In this document: positions 1 through 5,855 of the stretch, piece after piece
Position numbering within the stretch: position 1 is the stretch's first letter
Layout of the letters: every line of letters begins with the position of its first letter
Assembly: GCA_900544075.1 (NCBI GenBank)
Contig: UQTJ01000080.1
Coordinates: 1 to 5,855 of the forward strand
Length of the DNA stretch: 5,855 bases
Reading direction: 5' to 3'
Source: an uncultured Bacteroides sp.
Lineage (GTDB): Bacteria; Bacteroidota; Bacteroidia; Bacteroidales; Bacteroidaceae
The notes under the pieces: model-generated
Databases searched by the model: none
What the model was told of the DNA's origin: nothing
The model's input: only the letters and a program-made list of their open reading frames with translations
Position numbers and translations under genes: made by a program

Positions 1-50
1 AAACTGCCGTACGGGTAACCGTACCGGGGGTTCGAATCCCCCAGCTTCCG
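1..50 (+). tRNA. tRNA-Ser, 3' part only (5' half lies outside the window)
   Basis: The sequence shows a T arm with a 5-bp stem (26-30 with 38-42) around the loop TTCGAAT (31-37). It is followed by a 7-nt acceptor strand AGCTTCC (43-49) and discriminator base G50. Before the T arm lies a long variable arm with a 6-bp stem (9-14 with 19-24) and a 4-nt loop, so this is a class II tRNA (Ser, Leu or, in bacteria, Tyr). A G discriminator is typical of tRNA-Ser, whereas Leu and Tyr tRNAs usually carry A; the isotype is therefore inferred. The first bases fit the end of the anticodon loop (AA) and the 3' anticodon-stem strand ACTGC. The anticodon itself lies just outside the window, so it cannot be assigned. 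No CCA end is encoded, so CCA would be added after transcription. Confidence 0.88.
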
Positions 51-62
51 CTTTTGTTATAG

Positions 63-89
63 AACTCCGCTAATTGGCGGAGTTTTTTT
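63..89 (+). terminator. Intrinsic terminator after the tRNA gene
   Basis: An 8-bp perfect stem (AACTCCGC at 63-70 with GCGGAGTT at 77-84) closes a 6-nt loop and runs into a T tract at 83-89. It lies 13 nt after the tRNA end, so it is well placed to end the tRNA transcript. It also insulates the downstream SusC gene from read-through. Confidence 0.9.
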
Positions 90-145
90 GTGTCCTTTTG
101 TGTGCTCTTTTGATTCTATTTTGTTGTATTGGCGCACTTTTAATA

Positions 146-162
146 GAAAAAGAATCTTTTTC
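146..162. repeat. Perfect 17-bp inverted repeat (possible operator)
   Basis: GAAAAAGA (146-153) and TCTTTTTC (155-162) are exact reverse complements around a single central A154. There is almost no loop, so as DNA it looks more like a dyad for a dimeric protein than an RNA hairpin. It lies about 190 bp upstream of the likely -7 element of the SusC gene, which is far for a direct repressor but possible for an activator. The symmetry is certain; a regulatory role is speculative, because A/T-rich arms arise easily by chance. Confidence 0.35.
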
Positions 163-350
163 AGAAAAACTTGGATGTAACGGATGTTATCCTACTTTTA
201 AACTGTAGCTTCTTTATTTCATTGTTGGAATGTGTGTGTCTATGTGAAACTTTTCAGATTACTTGCTTGTTTTTTAACCTATATAGTATTAATAATATTT
301 AATTTTATTCATTTTTCTATACATAAAGAGTGGATTAATTAAAATATATC

Positions 351-358
351 TATATTTG
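351..358 (+). promoter_or_regulatory. Likely -7 promoter element for the SusC/SusD unit
   Basis: TATATTTG matches exactly the Bacteroides primary-sigma -7 consensus TAnnTTTG. No good -33 TTTG partner is seen about 19-21 nt upstream (the sequence there is around AAGAGTGG). Initiation may therefore be weak or dependent on an activator, which would suit an inducible uptake locus. Transcription would begin near 364-368, leaving a leader of about 150 nt before the SusC ATG. In a region this AT-rich a chance match is possible. Confidence 0.5.
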
Positions 359-513
359 CACTATGAATAATTTTATAAATGTAAACCTTAATGTGATATC
401 TATGAAAATTAGCCATGGATATTTTTAAAATATTTAATTGGCGCTTGTTGACTTCTCGTCTTTCTTGAATAATAAATTCTAATTCTAAGTTATATCATTA
501 ATCTAATTAATTT

Positions 514-3500
514 ATGAGAATTGGTAGGTTTTCACAAATGTTTTTATTGTTGGTTGTTTCCGGATGGGGAACTGTATGGGCTGCTCCTGAAAAGTCAGTG
601 GATGCATCTATACTACAACAGTCTGCTAAAATTACCACTCAAGGTACAGTTATTGACGCTCAAGGTGAGCCTTTGATAGGTGTAAGTATTCTTGAAGTTG
701 GTACTACAAATGGTACGATTACGGATATTGATGGTAAGTTCACTTTGCAAGTAACTTCTGGAGCTACACTTGAATTGTCTTATATAGGTTATAAGACACA
801 ACAGTTAAAAGCTGTATCAGATCTTGGAACGATTCAAATGTCTGATGATACCGAGGTTCTTCAGGAAGTGGTGGTGACTGCTTTGGGTATCAAGCGTGAA
901 AAGAAAGCTTTGGGTTATGCAATGCAGGAAGTAAAAGGAGAGTCTTTGGTTGAGGCTCGTGAAACAAATCTTGCCAATGCTTTGTCTGGAAAGATTTCAG
1001 GTGTGCAAATTATTCGTTCTAGTAATGGACCTGGTGGATCTTCAAAAATTCAGTTACGTGGTGCAAACTCTGTGACAGGTACAAATCAGCCGTTGATTGT
1101 GGTTGATGGCGTTCCTATGGATAACTTTACAGGAGCGAGCAATAATGATATTGATAATCCCTCAATGGATATGGGTAATGGCCTTTCAGATATTAATCCG
1201 GAAGATATTGAGTCTATGTCCGTATTGAAAGGTGCTTCTGCTGCCGCACTTTATGGCTCTCGTGCAGGTAATGGTGTTATTTTGATTACAACAAAGAAAG
1301 GTAAAGAAAATCCTGGTTTAGGAGTTACCATTTCCGCGTCTGTATCTGCTGAAACATTATTTATGTTGCCTAAGCGTCAGACAAGTTTTGGACAAGGTGA
1401 AAATGGTATTTATGATGCAACAAATGGAAATAGCTGGGGACCTGCTATTACAGGACAAGAGTATACCAAATGGGATGGAAGTACTGGGATAATGCAGGCT
1501 TATGATAATGTAAAGAATTATTTTGATACAGGTATTAACTTTACTGAAAGCATATCGTTCTCACAGATGTTTGGAAAAACTGCAATTTATACATCTTTGA
1601 ATCGTATGGATGATGCAAGTAAAATTCCAGGCTCTGAATTACATCGTACAAATTTAACTTTGCGTGCTTCTTCTTCTTTTGGAAAAGATGACCGTTGGAG
1701 TGTGGATGCAAAAGTACAGTATATTAATTCATTAGCAAATAATCGTCCACAAGGTGGTTCACGTGATGCTAACGCTTTTTATACAGTGTTTAATCTTCCG
1801 ACCACTATTGATATACGTGATTTTTCCAATCCGTTAAAGGATGAATATGGTAATATGACTTGGTGGAATAGAAGCGGGGTCAATCCTTATTGGTTGAAAG
1901 AATACAACCCTAATAAAGACTCTCGTAATCGTTTTTTGATGAATGGGTCTTTAAAATACAAGATTACAGAATGGTTGGATGCAGAAATTAGAGCTGGTAG
2001 TGATATGTACTTTACTGAACGTGATGATAAACTATATGCAGGAAGTACAATAAACGATGGTGATAGCCGTTATACGGTGGGGGAACAAAAGTTTTATGAA
2101 AATAACTTTAGCTTCTTAATTAGTGGACATAAAGATCATATTTTTGGTAACTGGGGTGGTAACTTCTCTTTCGGAGGTAACCTTATGGAACGTAAATCAA
2201 CAGGTGTAGAAGTAAGTATGGGTAAATTAACTGCTCCTGATTTGTTTTCTTTAAATAATGGTCCGAAAGATCAGTTGGGAATAACAGAATTTTATTCTCA
2301 TAAAAAAATTAATTCATTATATGGAACATTGGGTATAAACTATGATGGTTGGGCATTCTTGGATGCTACATTCCGTAATGATTGGTCTTCGGCATTGTCA
2401 AAGAAGAATCGTTCATTCTTTTATCCTTCTGTTTCTGTGTCATGGGTAATTAGTGACATGGTCAATAAGATTGGTAAAACTATGCCTGAATGGTTTACTT
2501 ATGCTAAAGTTCGTGCTTCATTTGCTCAGGTTGGTAATGATATGGATCCATATCAGTTATATGATACTTATACGATTTCTTCTATTGGTGGTCAGCCTAC
2601 TGCAGATCAAGGAAAAATTAAATATGATGCAGATGTGCGGAGTGAACTTATTACTTCATGGGAAGTTGGTACAGAATTGAAATTCTTTAATAATCGTTTT
2701 GGTATTGACTTTGCATGGTATAAAACGAATGCAAAGCGCCAGTTGATGAATATTCCGATGAATAATCTTTCTGGATATGAAAGCATGAAAATTAATGCGG
2801 GTAATATACAGAATACTGGTATTGAGTTAATGTTGAATGCACGTCCGGTAGAAACAAAAGATTTTAGTTGGGATACACAATTAAATATTTCAAGAAATAA
2901 GAGTAAGATTATTGAACTTTTACCAGGACAGCCGGGTATGAGATATTCTTTAGGTGGTTCTGATGCACTACAAATTTATGCAGTTGCAGGTGGTGTATAT
3001 GGAGAAATCTGGGGAACGAAGTATCAGCGGGTAGAAGATGTGAATAGCCCTTATTATGGACAATTATTATTAAGTGATTCCGGTTTGCCTCAGGCTACAA
3101 GTGAACGTTATAAAATTGGTGAACAGCAGCCGGATATGATGGCGGGATGGACTAATAGTTTTACTTATAAAAACTTTGGATTTAGCTTCTTAATTGATGG
3201 ACGTTTTGGCGGTGATATTTTCTCGTTTACAAATTTGGAATTACAGAGCTCAGGTATTGCAGAAGTGACAGCTCCTGGTGGAAAACGTGATGATATTGTT
3301 GTACCTGGTGTCATTAGACAATCGGATGGCAGTTATGCCCAGAACCAGACACCTGTCTCTTTGCAAAAGTATTATCAAGCTTTAGGTACAGGTCGTGCGG
3401 GAATTTCAGAAGCATACATTTATGATGCAACAAATATTCGTTTGCGTAATGTATCTTTAACTTATTCCTTCCCATCTTCTTTGTTAAAGAAAACTCCAAT

Positions 3501-3672
3501 TCAGCGTCTGAAATTAGGTGTTTCTGTTAATAATGTATGGATGATAAAGAGTAACTTAAATGGAATTGATCCAGAATCGGTTTATGCAACCAGTACAAAT
3601 GCTACGGGTATGGAAAATGCTTCTGCACCTACATCACGTACTTATTTATTTAATGTAACTCTTGGTTTCTAA
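514..3672 (+). CDS. SusC/RagA-family TonB-dependent outer-membrane transporter
   Basis: This 1052-residue protein is a TonB-linked outer-membrane barrel that imports ligands captured by its SusD partner; energy comes from TonB-ExbBD. Domains in order: a signal peptide (about 1-23, basic start then MFLLLVV, likely cleavage after VWA); a carboxypeptidase-regulatory-like beta-sandwich (about 42-108, with GTVIDAQGEPLIGVSI and LELSYIGYKT); a TonB-box-like stretch (LQEVVVTALGIKREKKALGY, 116-135); the plug domain, containing PLIVVDGVPMDN (193-204) and the SusC/RagA signature region (about 228-263, with DIESMSVLKGASAAALYGSR); and then a beta-barrel to the end. The C-terminus TYLFNVTLGF ends in the aromatic residue expected of outer-membrane barrels. 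Length is normal for the family. No STN domain precedes the beta-sandwich, which argues against ECF sigma/anti-sigma signalling. The start at 514 is the first possible in frame, with a stop at 508-510. No Shine-Dalgarno sequence is visible, as is common in this phylum. Substrate unknown; no cysteines. Confidence 0.97.
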   Translation: MRIGRFSQMFLLLVVSGWGTVWAAPEKSVDASILQQSAKITTQGTVIDAQGEPLIGVSILEVGTTNGTITDIDGKFTLQVTSGATLELSYIGYKTQQLKAVSDLGTIQMSDDTEVLQEVVVTALGIKREKKALGYAMQEVKGESLVEARETNLANALSGKISGVQIIRSSNGPGGSSKIQLRGANSVTGTNQPLIVVDGVPMDNFTGASNNDIDNPSMDMGNGLSDINPEDIESMSVLKGASAAALYGSRAGNGVILITTKKGKENPGLGVTISASVSAETLFMLPKRQTSFGQGENGIYDATNGNSWGPAITGQEYTKWDGSTGIMQAYDNVKNYFDTGINFTESISFSQMFGKTAIYTSLNRMDDASKIPGSELHRTNLTLRASSSFGKDDRWSVDAKVQYINSLANNRPQGGSRDANAFYTVFNLPTTIDIRDFSNPLKDEYGNMTWWNRSGVNPYWLKEYNPNKDSRNRFLMNGSLKYKITEWLDAEIRAGSDMYFTERDDKLYAGSTINDGDSRYTVGEQKFYENNFSFLISGHKDHIFGNWGGNFSFGGNLMERKSTGVEVSMGKLTAPDLFSLNNGPKDQLGITEFYSHKKINSLYGTLGINYDGWAFLDATFRNDWSSALSKKNRSFFYPSVSVSWVISDMVNKIGKTMPEWFTYAKVRASFAQVGNDMDPYQLYDTYTISSIGGQPTADQGKIKYDADVRSELITSWEVGTELKFFNNRFGIDFAWYKTNAKRQLMNIPMNNLSGYESMKINAGNIQNTGIELMLNARPVETKDFSWDTQLNISRNKSKIIELLPGQPGMRYSLGGSDALQIYAVAGGVYGEIWGTKYQRVEDVNSPYYGQLLLSDSGLPQATSERYKIGEQQPDMMAGWTNSFTYKNFGFSFLIDGRFGGDIFSFTNLELQSSGIAEVTAPGGKRDDIVVPGVIRQSDGSYAQNQTPVSLQKYYQALGTGRAGISEAYIYDATNIRLRNVSLTYSFPSSLLKKTPIQRLKLGVSVNNVWMIKSNLNGIDPESVYATSTNATGMENASAPTSRTYLFNVTLGF

Positions 3673-3679
3673 GAAATTA

Positions 3680-3684
3680 AAGGA
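3680..3684 (+). promoter_or_regulatory. Ribosome binding site of the SusD-like gene
   Basis: AAGGA lies 9 nt before the ATG at 3694, within the 21-nt gap after the SusC stop codon. It supports this start for the lipoprotein and shows that the gene can be translated independently of SusC. The SusC gene itself has no comparable motif. Confidence 0.7.
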
Positions 3685-3693
3685 AATAAAATT

Positions 3694-5679
3694 ATGAAAG
3701 ATATAAAGACTATAATATTAGGACTTGGAGCTTGTACTGTTTTGTTTTCATGCTCTGATTTTGATGAGGTTAATACAAGTCCTATCACAGCTACTATAGA
3801 ATATGTGAAACCTCAATTTGCTTTAAATAATGCTATAGCACAAGCTAAAATGGATCCAGGGGTATCTGAGCGTATTGTTGTGTATAATTGGGGAAGTGCT
3901 GCTCGTGTAATTGGTGAAATGAGCTTCTTGAATGTGGGACGTTATACTGATGACTATACTAGTAGTTATTATTATCCCTGTATTTCTAATAGCATAAAAA
4001 ATGCTACATTAGCAATTAATACAGCAGAGCAGCAAGTTGCTTCAGGTACTGCTACGGTGCATGAGAAAAAGTTTTTTCCGAATGTAAAACAATTTGCTCG
4101 TATCTGGCGTGCTTATTTGATTAGTGAGTTTACAGATAATTTTGGTCCTTATGCTATTGATGGTTTCTTGGGTGAAAATCCGGAGTTTGATTCAGAAAAG
4201 GATGTATATGCTTTTATCTTAAAAGAATTAAAAGAGGCTTCAGAAGCAATAGATACATCTGTTGAAGCTGAAGGAGATGAGGGATCATGTGATACTTTTG
4301 GTCAAGGATTTAATCCTAATAAATGGCAAAAATTGGCCAATTCATTGAGAATGCGTTATGCGATGCGTTTATCTGTGGTAGATCCTGTTACAGCAGAAAA
4401 AGAATTTCGTGAAGCTTCAGAAGGGTTGAACGTAATCAAGGCACAAGATGAGATTTTTGCTGTACCAGAAAATAATGGCTGGGATAATCTGACAGGTGTG
4501 TTTACGCGTTCGTTTGATGATCAGGTCTTATCGTCTACAGTAGCTAATTTATTGACAAATCTTGGTGATGTGAAAGTTGCTGATATGTATCCTCGTTTGG
4601 CCTCTAATGTGAAATATGCTAATTATTTAGGTATTTATTATAATCGTCATTACGTTGCTAATACGGATAATCCTACCAAACAATATTGGTTGGATGGTAT
4701 TCCGGAGAATCTTGATCCTCGTGCGTTAAAGATTTTCTGTCTGCCTGATGATACGGAAGCTGAAAATTACATAGATAAATATTTGGATAAATCTGCAAAA
4801 GACTTTGCTTTATTGGCTGTTGACGCTGAAGGAAAGCCGATATTGGATGATAAAAAACAGCAGAAGAGAATAGAGATTGATGCTACTAAATGTTGGAATG
4901 GTTATCCGGCAGGAACTCGTGCTACATGGTCTTCAACAGTTTCTTATAATGAATTAGTAAGTAATGGTTACGGTCCTGGTTGTACTCTTCCGATGTTAGG
5001 AAGCGATTATTGCAATGGAAAAGCTCGTATTTATTTTGCTCCATGGGAAAGCTATTTCTTGTTGGCTGAAGCTGCTGAGTATGGTTGGATTTCAAATATC
5101 TCAGCAAAAGAAGCTTATGAAGCTGGTATTCGTTCAAGCTTTGAATATTTTGGAGTGAGTGAGTATGTTGAGCAATATATTAATTCTACAAACTATAATC
5201 GAGTAGGAACAAGTGTTGCATTTGATCATACTACTGAACCGTCTTCATTTAAAGCAACTTATGTGGATGGCTATACAAAAGAAACAAAGGAGATACAATA
5301 CCAATATCCTGTAGCATCTAAGACTCTATATGGTAAAGCTTTGAATGACCATATAACTAAGATTATAACTCAAAAGTTTATTGCTCAGATGCCTTATCAA
5401 GTGCTCGAAATTTGGAATGATCATCGTCGTTTAGGATTGCCATTCTTTGAAATTCCTGCCAATGAAAGTGATTTGATTGGTTCTGATATGGTGAATGTGC
5501 TGAAAAAGGATTCTTGGAAAGATGGTCAGAAGTGGGATTTTTATCCTCAGCGCATGAGATATCCTACAACTCTTGATAATGCAGATCCTGATAATTATCA
5601 GAAGGCTGTAGAATTGTTAGGAGGTAGTGATGTGGTTATTACTCCATTGTGGTGGTCGGCTTTTAAAAACAATAAATAA
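3694..5679 (+). CDS. SusD/RagB-like surface lipoprotein (SusD-like_2 type)
   Basis: This 661-residue protein is the ligand-binding lid of the SusC barrel and is expected on the outer face of the outer membrane. The N-terminus is a lipoprotein signal: a lysine-containing start, a hydrophobic stretch and the lipobox LFSC with lipidated Cys20. The acidic SDFDE after it resembles the Bacteroidota surface-export signal. Family marks include FARIWRAYLISEFTDNFGPY (134-153), a helical W-KLANSLRMRYAMRLS segment (211-227), YFLLAEAAEYGW (454-465), QKFIAQM then IWNDHRRLGLPFF (560-585), and YPQRMRYP (617-624) with TPLWW near the end (650-654). The pattern, especially the TPLWW end, fits the SusD-like_2 / 'Susd and RagB' branch rather than classical starch SusD. 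It is long for the family (usually about 480-560 residues); the charged stretch at about 350-398 looks like an insert. Six further cysteines follow Cys20 (96, 199, 349, 400, 430, 440). It is co-transcribed with the transporter gene upstream. Ligand not predictable. Confidence 0.95.
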   Translation: MKDIKTIILGLGACTVLFSCSDFDEVNTSPITATIEYVKPQFALNNAIAQAKMDPGVSERIVVYNWGSAARVIGEMSFLNVGRYTDDYTSSYYYPCISNSIKNATLAINTAEQQVASGTATVHEKKFFPNVKQFARIWRAYLISEFTDNFGPYAIDGFLGENPEFDSEKDVYAFILKELKEASEAIDTSVEAEGDEGSCDTFGQGFNPNKWQKLANSLRMRYAMRLSVVDPVTAEKEFREASEGLNVIKAQDEIFAVPENNGWDNLTGVFTRSFDDQVLSSTVANLLTNLGDVKVADMYPRLASNVKYANYLGIYYNRHYVANTDNPTKQYWLDGIPENLDPRALKIFCLPDDTEAENYIDKYLDKSAKDFALLAVDAEGKPILDDKKQQKRIEIDATKCWNGYPAGTRATWSSTVSYNELVSNGYGPGCTLPMLGSDYCNGKARIYFAPWESYFLLAEAAEYGWISNISAKEAYEAGIRSSFEYFGVSEYVEQYINSTNYNRVGTSVAFDHTTEPSSFKATYVDGYTKETKEIQYQYPVASKTLYGKALNDHITKIITQKFIAQMPYQVLEIWNDHRRLGLPFFEIPANESDLIGSDMVNVLKKDSWKDGQKWDFYPQRMRYPTTLDNADPDNYQKAVELLGGSDVVITPLWWSAFKNNK

Positions 5680-5703
5680 TTGATTTTTAAGAATGAATTC
5701 GAG

Positions 5704-5738
5704 AAGGCCTGTAATCTTTAAAAGGTTATAGGCCTTTT
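5704..5738 (+). terminator. Intrinsic terminator after the SusD-like gene
   Basis: A long hairpin pairs 5704-5718 with 5722-5736, including two G-T wobble pairs and a short TAA loop. The GC core is AAGGCCT/AGGCCTT. It is followed only by a short T run (5735-5738) and then GGGTTTG, so the tail is imperfect. It starts 24 nt after the stop codon, which marks the likely end of the two-gene transcript, perhaps with some read-through into the next gene. Confidence 0.8.
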
Positions 5739-5741
5739 GGG

Positions 5742-5774
5742 TTTGTTAATAAGTTGTATTGTTATCTAATATTG
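5742..5774 (+). promoter_or_regulatory. Candidate promoter for the downstream gene
   Basis: TTTG at 5742-5745 and TAATATTG at 5767-5774 are 21 nt apart. This resembles the Bacteroides -33/-7 arrangement (TTTG, about 19-21 nt, TAnnTTTG) with one mismatch in the -7 box. A start of transcription near 5780-5784 would give a leader of about 20 nt before the ATG at 5801. Its position just after the terminator supports a separate transcription unit, but the match is short and the region AT-rich. Confidence 0.4.
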
Positions 5775-5800
5775 AAATTAATCATCTAAAGTTTATCTAC

Positions 5801-5855
5801 ATGCTAAACAAGCAGATTATAGCTTTGTGTATGGCTTTTTGTTGTGCGGTTGTGC
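5801..5855 (+). CDS. Start of an exported protein gene, truncated by the window edge
   Basis: An open frame begins MLNKQIIALCMAFCCAVV and continues past the right edge (18 full codons visible). A short basic start (K4) followed by a hydrophobic run is what a signal peptide looks like. The protein is therefore probably exported, or a lipoprotein if a lipobox follows. No Shine-Dalgarno motif is visible upstream. It runs in the same direction as the SusC/SusD pair and follows it directly, where such loci commonly place a secreted enzyme (hydrolase, sulfatase, protease) or another surface-binding lipoprotein. Family and function cannot be told from this fragment. Confidence 0.55.
   Translation, partial: MLNKQIIALCMAFCCAVV

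Larger units (their letters stand above)
91..513. other. AT-rich intergenic region with susC promoter and leader
   Basis: I see no convincing protein or RNA gene here; short ATG-started frames end within about 20 codons. The region contains a perfect 17-bp dyad (146-162), a Bacteroides-type -7 element (351-358) and, downstream of it, a presumed untranslated leader of about 150 nt up to the SusC start. The first part (86-112) has loosely repeated TTTTG-containing units about 10 nt apart. A short ATTGGCG string recurs at 128-134 and 437-443, and also at 73-79 in the terminator. The region is probably where a regulator of the uptake pair binds, but no known operator was recognised. Confidence 0.7.

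Noticed and set aside
26..50. Possible attachment-site duplication of the tRNA 3' end within the window.
   Set aside because: No second copy of the T-arm/acceptor sequence was seen elsewhere, and no integrase is present.
363..428. A 21-codon ATG-started frame just after the candidate -7 element, ending in TAA.
   Set aside because: It has no Shine-Dalgarno motif, begins about where transcription would start, and its Asn/Ile/Val-rich composition is what AT-rich non-coding DNA gives.
419..433. Perfect AT-only palindrome in the SusC leader.
   Set aside because: It consists only of A and T, and such palindromes are frequent by chance in this composition.
301..513. Possible invertible promoter, as known for some Bacteroides surface loci.
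   Set aside because: I found no matching pair of inverted repeats flanking the TATATTTG element within the window.
359..700. Antisense small RNA opposite the SusC leader.
   Set aside because: I looked for a minus-strand TAnnTTTG element (CAAAnnTA on the plus strand) around the leader and early coding region and found none.
613..801. Open frame on the minus strand inside the SusC gene; similar ones occur at 3314-3499 and 4922-5137, and on the plus strand at 2453-2680.
   Set aside because: They lie wholly inside clear SusC/SusD coding sequence, have no recognisable domain, and show the composition of out-of-frame reading.
538..3672. Alternative SusC start at the second methionine (position 538).
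   Set aside because: It would remove the positively charged N-terminal part of the signal peptide (R2, R5) and has no better ribosome binding site; the ATG at 514 gives a normal signal peptide.

Overview
The window holds one SusC/SusD-type outer-membrane nutrient-uptake pair, flanked by the 3' end of a serine tRNA gene and by the first codons of another gene that runs off the right edge. The organism is almost certainly a gut-type member of the Bacteroidota (Bacteroidales; Bacteroides, Phocaeicola or a close relative). This rests on the SusC/SusD pair, which is a hallmark of that phylum, on the AT-rich sequence, on a -7 box of the Bacteroides form TAnnTTTG, on the weak Shine-Dalgarno signal before the first gene, and on a tRNA without an encoded CCA end. 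The genus cannot be fixed from the sequence alone.

Layout. Positions 1-50 are the 3' part of a class II tRNA, most likely tRNA-Ser, closed by a strong intrinsic terminator (63-89). Positions 91-513 are AT-rich and carry no convincing gene. They contain a likely promoter element at 351-358, which implies a 5' leader of about 150 nt, and a perfect 17-bp dyad at 146-162. A 1052-residue SusC-like TonB-dependent transporter follows (514-3672). After 21 nt and a good ribosome binding site comes a 661-residue SusD-like lipoprotein (3694-5679). A long hairpin terminator (5704-5738) ends the unit. A candidate promoter (about 5742-5774) and a new ORF with a signal-peptide-like start (5801 onward) begin the next transcription unit.

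How they work together. By family knowledge, SusD is a surface lipoprotein that caps the extracellular face of the SusC barrel. It captures a glycan, oligosaccharide or peptide, and SusC imports the ligand using TonB energy. The substrate cannot be read from this window because no glycoside hydrolase, protease or regulator is included. The SusC has no N-terminal STN signalling domain, so control by a paired ECF sigma/anti-sigma system is unlikely. I see no sign of an undescribed system. The points most worth checking are the long susC leader, the upstream dyad, the large SusD with an insert-like segment, and the identity of the truncated downstream gene.
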